This document shows positions 15,355 through 21,776 of a stretch of 21,776 nucleotides of DNA, one piece after another (position 1 is the stretch's first letter; every line of letters starts with the position of its first letter). The translations under genes were made by a program, and so were the position numbers. The notes beneath the pieces are model-generated. The model was not told the origin of the DNA, did no database searches, and saw only the letters and a program-made list of their open reading frames with translations. The DNA comes from DASZBX01 sp035943635 (GTDB lineage: Bacteria; Actinomycetota; Actinomycetes; Streptomycetales; Catenulisporaceae). The stretch lies in the NCBI GenBank assembly GCA_035943635.1, contig DASZBX010000015.1, positions 1-21,776 of the forward strand, written 5' to 3'.

Positions 15355-16110
15355 GTGCAAGCCCAGGAACGCCAGCAACAGATCCTGCAACTGCTCGAGG
15401 CCCGCGGGAACGTGAGCATCAGCGATCTGAGCACGCGCCTTTCGGTGTCGGACATGACCGTGCGCCGCGACCTCGCGCAGCTCGAGGAGGACGGACTGCT
15501 CCGGCGCACGCACGGCGGGGCGGCCCGCACCGTGTCCGGCAGCTTCGAGCCGCCGTTCGCCCTGCGGGCCAGGACCAACCTCGAGGCGAAGAGGTCCATC
15601 GCCGCCGAGGTCGCCCGGCAGCTGGTCGACGGGCAGACCCTCGTGCTCGACGGCGGCAGCACCGGCACCGCGATCGCCGAGGCGCTGGTCGGGCGCAGCC
15701 TGACCGTGTGCGCGCTGAACATGCGGGTCGCCGAGATCCTCTCCAGCTCGCCGGCGACCCGGGTGATGGTCCCCGGCGGAATGATCCGGCCCGGCGAGCT
15801 CTCGCTGACCGGCCCCGCGGCCGAGCGCACGCTCGCCGACCACCGGTTCGACACCTACGTCATGACCGTCTCGGCCATCGAGGCGTCCGCCGGGCTGACC
15901 GAGTGGAACATCGAGGACGCCGCCGTCAAACGCGCCGCCCTCGCCTCCAGCGGCCGCTGCCTGGTGGCCTGCGACTCCTCCAAGTTCGGCAACGTCGCCT
16001 TCGCGCGGATCGCCGGCCTTGAGGCGGCCGACCTGTTCATCACCGACGCGCTCCTGCCCGCCCAGCACCGCGAAGTGCTGGCGGCCGCCGCCGACGTGAC
16101 CATCGCCTGA
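15355..16110 (+). CDS. DeoR/GlpR-family transcriptional regulator
   Basis: 251 aa. GTG start with AGGAGG 4 nt upstream. N-terminal winged helix (QERQQQILQLLEARGNVSI, then MTVRRDLAQLEEDGLLRRTHGG, the DeoR signature, about residues 5-58). The C-terminal sugar-phosphate-sensing domain starts near 75, with DGGSTG (98-103) and GGMIRPGELSLTG. DeoR proteins usually repress sugar operons and are released by a phosphorylated intermediate. It sits 51 bp after the permease gene inside the operon; its likely effector is the product of the ROK kinase or the substrate of the SIS enzyme. Confidence 0.92.
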   Translation: MQAQERQQQILQLLEARGNVSISDLSTRLSVSDMTVRRDLAQLEEDGLLRRTHGGAARTVSGSFEPPFALRARTNLEAKRSIAAEVARQLVDGQTLVLDGGSTGTAIAEALVGRSLTVCALNMRVAEILSSSPATRVMVPGGMIRPGELSLTGPAAERTLADHRFDTYVMTVSAIEASAGLTEWNIEDAAVKRAALASSGRCLVACDSSKFGNVAFARIAGLEAADLFITDALLPAQHREVLAAAADVTIA

Positions 16111-16139
16111 CCCCCGTCCCGCACGAAGGAGACACCCCC

Positions 16140-17660
16140 GTGACCGAGCCCGACCTGCCCGAACACGTCGACACCCTGGTCGTCGGAGCGGGCACCGGCG
16201 GCGCCGCGCTGACCGGCGTCCTGGCCGCGCACAGCGTTGAATCGGTGCTGCTGATCGACGCGGGCCCGGACTACGGACCGCACGCCGCCGCCGGATGGCC
16301 GAGCGACGTGCTCGACGCCAAGTCGATCCCCCTCTCGCACGACTGGGGCCTGGTCTCCGCCCCGCCGCAGGGCCTGGACCTGCCCAGGGCGCGCATCGTC
16401 GGGGGCTGCTCGGCGCACAACGGGTGCACGGTCTCGCGCGGCGCCCGCGCGGACTACGACGGCTGGGCCGCCGCGGGAAATCCCGGCTGGCGGGCCGAGA
16501 CCGTCGAGCCGCTGCTGGACTGGGCCCACCGCGGCCTGCGGGCGCGCCGCTACCGCATGAACGAGCTCACCGTCGCCCAGGCCGGGTTCGTCGGCGCCGG
16601 GGTACGCGCCGGGCTGCCGTTCGCCGACGACCTCGACGAGCTCGAAGCCGGCGTCGGGATCGGTCCGATGCCGGTCAACATCGTCGACGGCACGCGCTGG
16701 AACGCGGCGTTCGCGTTCCTCGACCCGGTACGCGCCAGGCCGAACCTGCGCATCGCAGGACACGTGCACGCGCGCCGGATCCTGATCGAGCGCGGCGTCG
16801 CGGCCGGCGTCGACGTCACCGGCCCCGACGGCCGGGTGGCGACCATCCGGGCACAGCGCATCGTCGTGGCCGCCGGCGCCTACCACTCCCCCGCGCTGCT
16901 GCAACGCTCCGGCATCGGCCCGGCCGACCTGCTGCGCCCGCTGGGCATCGAGGTGGCCGCAGACCTGCCGGGCGTCGGGGGCAACCTGCTCGACCACGCC
17001 TGCGTCGAACTCGACTTCCTGGGCCGCCCGGGGCTGCTGGACGAACTGGCCGCCACGGCATGGAACCCGGACGAGCAGACCGTCGGGCGCGCCCGCTCCA
17101 GCCGCTGCGACGACGGCCCGTACGACATCCACGTGTTCATGGTCGCCGGCGCCAACAGCGGACACCCCGGCCTGCCCCCGATCAGCCTGTACGGCGGGGC
17201 GATGCGCGCGACCTCGCAGGGCCGGGTCGCGATCACCGGCACCGACCCGCACGCCAACCCGGCCGTCGACCACCGCTACGGCACCGACCCCGACGGCCAC
17301 GACCGCGCCGTGCTCGGCGAGGCCCTCGCCCTGCTGCGCGAGATCGCGGCCGACCCCGAACTCGCCGACATCCTCGGATCCGAACACCGGCCCGGGCGCG
17401 ACGCGCTGGCCGAGATCGTCAGCTACTGCCACCCGGCCGGCACCTGCAAGATGGGCCCGGCCGACGACTCGTCAGCCGTCGTCGCAGCCGACGGCGCGGT
17501 GCACGGCGTCACCGGCCTCTACGTCGCCGACGCCTCGATCATGCCCGAGATCACCCGCGGCAACATCAACCTGCCGACCGCGATGATCGGCGCCCGGATC
17601 GCCGCCGGACTGCTCGGCCTCGACCCGGCCCAGGCCGCCGCGACACCCTCCGCCCGGTGA
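16140..17660 (+). CDS. GMC-family FAD-dependent oxidoreductase
   Basis: 506 aa. GTG start with GAAGGAG 8 nt upstream. The FAD-binding Rossmann motif is VVGAGTGG (residues 14-21) and the second ribityl/FAD region is RIVGGCSAHNGC. GMC signature-like sequence GARADYDGWAAAGNPGW lies near 101-117, and ILIERGVAAGVDV and IVVAAGAYHSPALLQRSGIGP follow. The C terminus has the active-site His431 (SYCHPAGTCKMG) and the conserved GNIN (474-477) of the His/Asn pair. These enzymes oxidise alcohols or sugar hydroxyls (glucose, choline, aryl alcohols) with FAD. No secretion signal is present, so it acts in the cytoplasm. Its place between a DeoR gene and SIS/kinase genes suggests oxidation of an imported sugar conjugate or polyol; the substrate is not predictable. 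Confidence 0.93.
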   Translation: MTEPDLPEHVDTLVVGAGTGGAALTGVLAAHSVESVLLIDAGPDYGPHAAAGWPSDVLDAKSIPLSHDWGLVSAPPQGLDLPRARIVGGCSAHNGCTVSRGARADYDGWAAAGNPGWRAETVEPLLDWAHRGLRARRYRMNELTVAQAGFVGAGVRAGLPFADDLDELEAGVGIGPMPVNIVDGTRWNAAFAFLDPVRARPNLRIAGHVHARRILIERGVAAGVDVTGPDGRVATIRAQRIVVAAGAYHSPALLQRSGIGPADLLRPLGIEVAADLPGVGGNLLDHACVELDFLGRPGLLDELAATAWNPDEQTVGRARSSRCDDGPYDIHVFMVAGANSGHPGLPPISLYGGAMRATSQGRVAITGTDPHANPAVDHRYGTDPDGHDRAVLGEALALLREIAADPELADILGSEHRPGRDALAEIVSYCHPAGTCKMGPADDSSAVVAADGAVHGVTGLYVADASIMPEITRGNINLPTAMIGARIAAGLLGLDPAQAAATPSAR

Positions 17661-17697
17661 CGGCGCCCGAGTCCACCCCCGCCAAGGAGAACGACCG

Positions 17698-18711
17698 TTG
17701 AGCACCGCCGACTTCGAACACGACATCGCCGACCAGGCCGACGCGCTGCGCGCCTTCGCCGCCTCGGCCACCACCCCCGCACCGACCACACCGGCCACGC
17801 CGCGCTATGAGCGGATCGTGCTGACCGGCATGGGCTCCTCCCACTTCGCCGCCCTGCCCACCTGGCGCCGCCTGGCCGAGCACGGCCTGCCCGCGTGGTG
17901 GATCGACGCCGGCCAACTGCTCGACGCACCGCGCCTGGTCACCGACCAGACCCTGCTGATCGCGACCTCCCAGTCCGGCGCCAGCGGCGAGATCGTCGCA
18001 CTGCTGGAGTCCGGCGTGCGGCCCGCCTCGCTCACCGCGATCACCAACGACGAGACCAGCCCACTCGCCAAGGCCGCGCACCGGGTGATCGCCCTGCACA
18101 GCGGCAGCGAGGCGACCGTGAGCACCAAGAGCTACATCAACACCCTGGCCGCACACGACCGGCTCGCCGCCGCGCTCCTGGGCCGGCCCGGCGACGAGAT
18201 CTCCGCGGCCATCGCAGCGCTCGAACAGTTCGGCGGAGCCGACGCGCTCGCCCCGATCGCCGCCGGCCTCCTGCACGCCGACCACCCGCGCCTGGCCTAC
18301 ATCGGATTCGGCGACCACGGGGCCACCGCCCTGTACGCCGGGCTGATCACCAAGGAAGGCGCGAAGATCCCGGCCGAGGGCTACGTCGGCGGCCAGTTCC
18401 GCCACGGGCCCTTCGAACTCGCCGGCCCCGGACTGACCGCCGTGCTGCACGGCGCCGCGGATCCGGCCGCCAACCGGCAACTGGCCCGGATCGGCGCCGA
18501 CCTGTTGGCAGCCGGATCCACCGTCGTCGCCGCGGCGGGCCTGGACCTGCCCGGCGCCACCGTGCACCTGCCCCCGCCCGACGCCGGGCCGACCGCCCAA
18601 CTCGCCCACGGCGCCCTGGTCGCCCAGCACCTGACCGTCGCGATCGCCCGCGCCCGCGGCATCACCCCCGGCGCGTTCGCCTACGGCAGCAAGATCACCA
18701 CAGCCTTATGA
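17698..18711 (+). CDS. Double-SIS-domain sugar isomerase/deglycase (GlmS-isomerase/FrlB/AgaS-like)
   Basis: 337 aa. TTG start with AAGGAG 8 nt upstream. The first SIS domain (about 38-165) has LTGMGSSHFAA, IATSQSGASGEIVALLE and the GlmS-type VSTKSYINTLAA. The second (about 190-330) has YIGFGDHGATALYAG, followed by LITKEGAKIPAEGY and GGQFRHGPFELAG, the site matching the aldose/ketose-phosphate-binding segment of GlmS. There is no glutaminase domain. Relatives split fructosamine-6-phosphates (FrlB, FraB) or deaminate/isomerise aminosugar-6-phosphates (AgaS). Its start is 37 bp after the GMC gene and its stop overlaps the kinase start (ATGA), so translation is coupled. The exact reaction is inferred from neighbours. 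Confidence 0.88.
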   Translation: MSTADFEHDIADQADALRAFAASATTPAPTTPATPRYERIVLTGMGSSHFAALPTWRRLAEHGLPAWWIDAGQLLDAPRLVTDQTLLIATSQSGASGEIVALLESGVRPASLTAITNDETSPLAKAAHRVIALHSGSEATVSTKSYINTLAAHDRLAAALLGRPGDEISAAIAALEQFGGADALAPIAAGLLHADHPRLAYIGFGDHGATALYAGLITKEGAKIPAEGYVGGQFRHGPFELAGPGLTAVLHGAADPAANRQLARIGADLLAAGSTVVAAAGLDLPGATVHLPPPDAGPTAQLAHGALVAQHLTVAIARARGITPGAFAYGSKITTAL

Positions 18712-19643
18712 CCACAGACCCGTCACCCCGCCCGCATTCCCAGCCGGAAACCGGGCCCCGGGCAAGCATCGGCGTCGACCTGGGCGGGACCGGCACCCGC
18801 GTACTCGCCCTCGACCCCGACGGATCCATCCTGCACCAGGCGAGCTTCCCCACCGCCCGGCAAGCACCCCCCGACCCGGTCGGCCGACTGCTCGCCGCGA
18901 TCAGCACGGCCGCCGAGGCCGTGCGCGCGAGCACGGGCGCCGAGGCCAGCGGAGTCGGGATCGGGGCCAGCGGCCCGATGACCGCCGACGGCATCATCGA
19001 CAATCCGGCCACCCTGCCCGCGTTCACCGGCCTCGACCTGTGCGCGGCCGTCCGGGACACGCTCGGGCTGAGCTGCGTGATCGAGAACGACGCTGCGGCC
19101 GCCGCGATCGGCGAGCACACCCACGGGGCCGGGCACGGCAGCCGCACCAGCGTGACCGTCACCCTCGGCACCGGCATCGGCGTCGCGGTCGTCACCGACG
19201 GCCGCCTGGTGCGCGCCGGTGACGGCTCCCATCCCGAAGCCGGACACATCGCCGTGCCCGACGCCCCGACACCCTGCTACTGCGGCCTGCCCAGCTGCTG
19301 GGAACAGGCCGCGTCACGCACCGCGCTGGAAGCGATGACCGGATCGGACCCGACGAGCGCAGCCGACGCCGCCCGCCGCGGCGACGCGCAGGCCGCGCGG
19401 ACGTTCGAACACTACGGACGCCAGGTCGCCGCCGGCCTCGGCACGCTGCTGACCCTTTTCCGCCCCGACCGCGTCGTCCTCGGAGGCTCCGGCGCGCGAT
19501 ACCTCGACCTGTACGCTCACGCCCTGCAGGCCGGTATCGAGCGCAACGCGCCCTACCGATGGACACCACCCGTCCTCCCGGCCCGCCTCGGCGACCTGGC
19601 CGGAGCCGTCGGCGCCGCCGTCCTCGCCCGCACCGGGGACTGA
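18708..19643 (+). CDS. ROK-family sugar kinase
   Basis: 311 aa. ATG 18708 overlaps the TGA of the SIS gene (ATGA). Phosphate-binding DLGGTGT at 24-30, catalytic Asp128 in IENDAAAAAIGE, and the EAGH helix followed by the ROK zinc motif His180-x9-Cys190-x-Cys192-x4-Cys197 (CYCGLPSCWEQ; the usual Gly before the last Cys is Ser). The C terminus VVLGGSG is the adenosine motif. There is no N-terminal helix-turn-helix, so it is a kinase and not a ROK repressor. It probably phosphorylates a hexose or aminosugar, making the substrate for the SIS enzyme. Last gene of the operon; an IS fragment begins right after its stop. Confidence 0.92.
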   Translation: MTTDPSPRPHSQPETGPRASIGVDLGGTGTRVLALDPDGSILHQASFPTARQAPPDPVGRLLAAISTAAEAVRASTGAEASGVGIGASGPMTADGIIDNPATLPAFTGLDLCAAVRDTLGLSCVIENDAAAAAIGEHTHGAGHGSRTSVTVTLGTGIGVAVVTDGRLVRAGDGSHPEAGHIAVPDAPTPCYCGLPSCWEQAASRTALEAMTGSDPTSAADAARRGDAQAARTFEHYGRQVAAGLGTLLTLFRPDRVVLGGSGARYLDLYAHALQAGIERNAPYRWTPPVLPARLGDLAGAVGAAVLARTGD

Positions 19644-19645
19644 CC

Positions 19646-19835
19646 AGTTGCACATCACCATGCACGCGTCCGAAAACCCACGGTTCTTGATCTCGGTCCG
19701 CACGTGCATCCGGTATTTCGCGCCCTCGCCGCCGCCCCCGACCCACAGGCCGAGGATCTCGCGCATCCCGTCGCAGGTCACAGCCGAAGCCATGGAGATC
19801 GGCCTGTTCGTGACCTGTCCGTCGCGGATTCGTTC
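19646..19835 (-). pseudogene. Fragment of an IS256-family (mutator-type) transposase
   Basis: On the - strand the translation reads RIRDGQVTNRPI, REILGLWVG, GEGAKYRMHVRTEIKNRGFS and DACMVMCN. This is the central region of IS256-family transposases (IRDGQVANRPIYVA..G.RDILGLW.G..EGAKYW..VLTEIKNRGV.D.L..VCDGL). The two ends are missing, substitutions hit conserved positions (CN for CDG), and no inverted repeats are seen. The fragment starts within 3 bp of the ROK kinase stop codon. It faces the operon head to tail. Confidence 0.75.
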
Positions 19836-19950
19836 GCGGCAGCACAGTTCTCGACCCCGGCCCCAGGCCAGGGCACGTAGTAGGCCGTGATGGGCTGCCG
19901 ATATCTGCGCTGAAATGCTTCTTCGCCCATCCGTCGACAATGTCACCCCC
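19836..19950. other. Short stretch between the IS fragment and the hsp20 promoter
   Basis: No gene is supported. It may hold further decayed insertion-sequence DNA, but the homology seen in the IS256 fragment does not continue clearly. Confidence 0.35.
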
Positions 19951-20015
19951 AAGCTGACGCATCAGCTTGTCGTCGTTAGGACGACGTGCTATAAAAGATG
20001 TCGACAGCAGTCGAC
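19951..20015 (+). promoter_or_regulatory. Promoter of the hsp20 gene with three palindromes
   Basis: -35 TTGTCG (19967-19972, 4/6), exact 17-nt spacer, -10 TATAAA (19990-19995, 5/6); predicted start near 20002. Three short inverted repeats surround it: AAGCTGA-N4-TCAGCTT (19951-19968) over the -35, CGTCGT-N4-ACGACG (19971-19986) filling the spacer, and GTCGAC-N4-GTCGAC (20000-20015) at the start point. The HspR HAIR motif and the CIRCE element are not present, so another repressor is implied. Confidence 0.6.
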
Positions 20016-20077
20016 CCGCCCGGCCGCGACCGACCGGTCCGGCGGGCCCCATCCGACCACCAGGAGGACTCACCGCC

Positions 20078-20554
20078 ATGTTGATGCGCACCGATCCCTT
20101 CCGGGAACTGGACCGCTTCGCCAGCCAGCTGCTGGGCCAGAACGGCCTCGGGACCTGGTCCCGGCCGAACCCGATGCCCCTGGACGCCTACCGCGACGGG
20201 GAGAGGTTCGTGGTCGTCTTCGACCTGCCCGGCGTCGAGAAGGACGCCATCGAGCTGGACATCGAGCGCAACGTGCTGACCGTCAAGGCCGAACGCCGCC
20301 CGGTGCACACCGGCGGGCAGTTCGAGACCCAGATCACCGAACGCCCCCTCGGGGTCTTCTCCCGCCAGCTGTTCCTCGGCGACACCCTGGACAGCGAGCA
20401 CATCACCGCCGACTACACCAACGGCGTGCTGACCCTGACCATCCCGGTGGCCCAGGCCGCCAAGCCCCGCAAGATCGCCATCACCGGCGCCGACGAGCAC
20501 GCGCAGCTCGGCGAGCGCACCCAGGCCGGCGAGCCCGCGCAGATCAGCGCCTGA
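20078..20554 (+). CDS. Hsp20/alpha-crystallin small heat-shock protein
   Basis: 158 aa. ATG 20078 with AGGAGG 10 nt upstream; a second ATG at 20084 would be farther. N terminus MLMRTDPFRELDRFASQLLG is typical. The alpha-crystallin domain spans about 34-130: PLDAYRDGERFVVVFDLPGV, then IELDIERNVLTVKAERRP, and the closing ADYTNGVLTLTIPVAQAAKPRKI. An I-x-V-type tail motif is replaced by KIAITG. It is a cytoplasmic holdase that keeps unfolding proteins soluble under heat or other stress. Actinobacterial members of this short type are often called Hsp18 or HSP20. It has its own strong promoter and a hairpin before the next gene. Confidence 0.93.
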   Translation: MLMRTDPFRELDRFASQLLGQNGLGTWSRPNPMPLDAYRDGERFVVVFDLPGVEKDAIELDIERNVLTVKAERRPVHTGGQFETQITERPLGVFSRQLFLGDTLDSEHITADYTNGVLTLTIPVAQAAKPRKIAITGADEHAQLGERTQAGEPAQISA

Positions 20555-20562
20555 CCCCGGCC

Positions 20563-20593
20563 GGCGGGGCGGCGGCCGGGCCGCCGCCCCGCC
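20563..20593 (+). terminator. GC hairpin between hsp20 and the STAS gene
   Basis: GGCGGGGCGGC (20563-20573) and GCCGCCCCGCC (20583-20593) are exact reverse complements; three further pairs can form inside, leaving a CGG loop. It starts 8 nt after the hsp20 stop. It may end or attenuate the hsp20 transcript before the STAS gene. Confidence 0.7.
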
Positions 20594-20643
20594 ATCCCAC
20601 GATCACCCAGGACCCACGACACATGACGAGGAGGACCGCGACC

Positions 20644-21060
20644 ATGACCGTTCCGCTCACCTTCGCCCTGCTGCCCGCGACCGACGGCACCGCCACCCTG
20701 CGCGTGCGCGGAGAAGTCGACCTGACCTGCGCCGACAAGCTTCGCGAGACCGCGACCACCGCCCTGGCCCGCCACACCAGTCTGACCCTGGACCTGTCCG
20801 GCGCCTACTTCTTCGACGCCGCCGCCGTGCGCGCCCTGCGCGCCGTCCACCGCGAGGCCGCCCGCCTGCACAAACCCACCCCCGCCCTGCGCGGCGTACG
20901 CCCGCAGCTGGCCAGGATGCTCCGCCTCACCGGCACCGACCGCCTCTACCCCGTCGAGACCGCCGTACCCCTCGCGGCGCCGTCGACGGTCGACATGACT
21001 CAGGGCCTTTATTCTCATCACGATCCCGCTCGGGCGACACCGGGCTGCTTCGCGGAGTGA
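20644..21060 (+). CDS. STAS-domain protein (anti-sigma factor antagonist-like)
   Basis: 138 aa. ATG 20644 with GAGGAGG 9 nt upstream; an in-frame ATG at 20623 lies before the site. A single STAS domain covers about 5-105: ATLRVRGEVDLTCADKLRET, LTLDLSGAYFFDAAAVRAL, then LARMLRLTGTDRLYPV. In SpoIIAA-type antagonists a Ser or Thr at the phosphorylation site follows the D-L-S strand; here the segment is GAYFFDAAAV, where FFD replaces the usual (F/L)(M/I)DSSG/S. The phosphorylatable serine thus seems missing (Ala), so it may be a non-phosphorylated partner. The last ~30 residues are unrelated. Stress-related pairing with hsp20 is plausible. Confidence 0.85.
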   Translation: MTVPLTFALLPATDGTATLRVRGEVDLTCADKLRETATTALARHTSLTLDLSGAYFFDAAAVRALRAVHREAARLHKPTPALRGVRPQLARMLRLTGTDRLYPVETAVPLAAPSTVDMTQGLYSHHDPARATPGCFAE

Positions 21061-21164
21061 TCGCCGACGCCTGCGAGCGAGCAGTGACCACCTACGTCGG
21101 TGACGGTGCGAACGAAGAGGGCTCAGTGAGTGCCCGGCTTCCACTCGTGGCGCGGCAGAGGGAT

Positions 21165-21210
21165 CTGGCGTCGCGATCCGGCCGATCTGCCGGTCGGATC
21201 GCGACGCCAG
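21165..21210. terminator. 16-bp perfect hairpin between convergent genes
   Basis: Positions 21165-21180 (CTGGCGTCGCGATCCG) and 21195-21210 are exact reverse complements with a 14-nt loop. It lies between the STAS gene and the 3' end of the - strand CBM13 gene, so it can serve as a terminator for both strands. Confidence 0.75.
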
Positions 21211-21239
21211 GTACAAACGCAGGGTGTAGCCCTATGGTG

Positions 21240-21776
21240 TCAGGAGGGGAGGTTCCATTTCTGGTTGGTGCCGCCGTTGCAGCTCCAGATCTCCAGCTGG
21301 GTGCCGTTGGCGGTGTTGCCGCCGGGAACGTCCAGGCAGAGTCCTGACTGCGGGTTGATCAGTTGTCCGGAGGTGGTGGCCCTCCACTGCTGGGACCCGG
21401 TGCCGTTGCAGGTGTAGAGCTGGACCAGGGTGCCGTTGGCTGTGCTGCCGGCGTTGACGTCCAGGCAGCTGCCCTCCACGCGGAACGTTCCGTCCGCTGC
21501 CATGGTCCAGTTCTGGTTGGCGCCGCCGTTGCAGCCCCAGATCTCGATGGCGCTGCCGTTGGTGGTGCTGCCGCCCTTGTCATCCAGGCAGACTCCGGCG
21601 GTGACCCCTGAGGTCACGGCCCCTGCCCGGCCCGTCGGGGCGGCCGGCAGGGTCCAGTTCTGGGCGGCGGTGCCGTTGCAGGTGTAGATCTCGAGCTGGG
21701 TGCCCTGGGTCGTGGTGGCGCCCGGGTCGTCCAGGCACAGGCCGGAGGTCGGGTTGACCAGGGAGCCGTTGGCGCC
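21240..21776 (-). CDS. CBM13 (ricin-B) C-terminal region of a probably secreted protein; 5' end outside window
   Basis: 178 codons are visible, open to the right edge. From the edge: the last subdomain of one trefoil (GANGSLVNPTSGLCLDDPG, then GTQLEIYTCNGTAAQNWTLP), a short linker (AAPTGRAGAVTSG), then a complete trefoil (VCLDDKGG, NQNWTM, SCLDVNAG, SQQWRA, LCLDVPGG, NQKWNLPS). QxW repeats and the six cysteines are intact, so carbohydrate binding is likely. A catalytic domain may lie upstream. An internal ATG-like start in this frame is not the real one, because homology continues unbroken to the edge. Same module type as in the three glycosidases at the left end. Confidence 0.9.
   Translation of the reverse strand, partial: GANGSLVNPTSGLCLDDPGATTTQGTQLEIYTCNGTAAQNWTLPAAPTGRAGAVTSGVTAGVCLDDKGGSTTNGSAIEIWGCNGGANQNWTMAADGTFRVEGSCLDVNAGSTANGTLVQLYTCNGTGSQQWRATTSGQLINPQSGLCLDVPGGNTANGTQLEIWSCNGGTNQKWNLPS

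Noticed and set aside
13780..16068. 762-codon open frame on the - strand opposite the permease and DeoR genes
   Set aside because: Arg/Asp/Gln-rich low-complexity product with no motif; both + strand genes are unambiguous.
1..21776. CRISPR array, tRNA or rRNA genes, phage attachment site
   Set aside because: No regularly spaced direct repeats, no cloverleaf-like sequence and no rRNA motifs were noticed; the repeats present are coding CBM13 modules.

Overview
The window is about 21.8 kb of very GC-rich DNA. Its G/C-biased third codon positions, GTG/TTG starts, purine-rich ribosome binding sites and many secreted proteins with ricin-type (CBM13) lectin modules point to a soil actinomycete of the Streptomyces/Catenulispora/Actinospica kind. 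The genus is inference; no rRNA, tRNA or CRISPR array was seen.

Region 1 (1-7437) is an extracellular glycan-degradation block on the + strand. It holds the C-terminal part of a GH59 galactocerebrosidase-like enzyme with two CBM13 modules, a secreted GH64 beta-1,3-glucanase with an N-terminal CBM13, and a secreted GH92 alpha-mannosidase with a C-terminal CBM13. Strong hairpin terminators separate them. The long leader of the GH64 gene contains a DasR-like site and other palindromes. The GH92 gene has an 18-bp perfect LacI-type palindrome upstream. A further CBM13 protein, cut by the window edge, lies on the - strand at the far right (21240-21776). Galactan, beta-1,3-glucan and alpha-mannan together suggest attack on fungal or yeast wall and plant glycans.

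Region 2 (7438-9080) is a scar. It contains a KimA/YdaO-like APC permease cut after about 228 codons, joined out of frame to a fragment resembling a GNAT acetyltransferase. A lectin-like fragment follows on the opposite strand, and then a 23-bp perfect hairpin.

Region 3 (9083-13406) is a redox/stress block: a hemerythrin-domain protein and a QorB/NmrA-like NAD(P)-binding protein (overlapping, - strand), a MITE-like inverted-repeat element, an SDR oxidoreductase, a divergent MarR regulator and a RibD/DHFR-like reductase. The same operator motif (GTCA-N7-TGAC core) occurs at the SDR promoter and, as a tandem pair 21 bp apart, downstream of marR. This suggests a small MarR regulon.

Region 4 (13407-19643) starts with a transposase remnant and an A/T-rich control region. 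A compact + strand operon follows: APC permease, DeoR regulator, GMC flavin oxidoreductase, GlmS/FrlB-like double-SIS isomerase/deglycase, ROK sugar kinase. The permease + SIS + kinase + regulator logic resembles the frl/fra Amadori-product (fructosamine) pathways, but a GMC oxidase and a ROK kinase replace the usual partners. It may be an undescribed catabolic route for an amino-sugar or sugar-amino acid conjugate.

Region 5 (19644-21239) holds an IS256-family transposase fragment, then an Hsp20 chaperone gene with a good promoter with palindromes in and around it, then a STAS-domain protein. A 16-bp-stem hairpin separates these from the convergent CBM13 gene.
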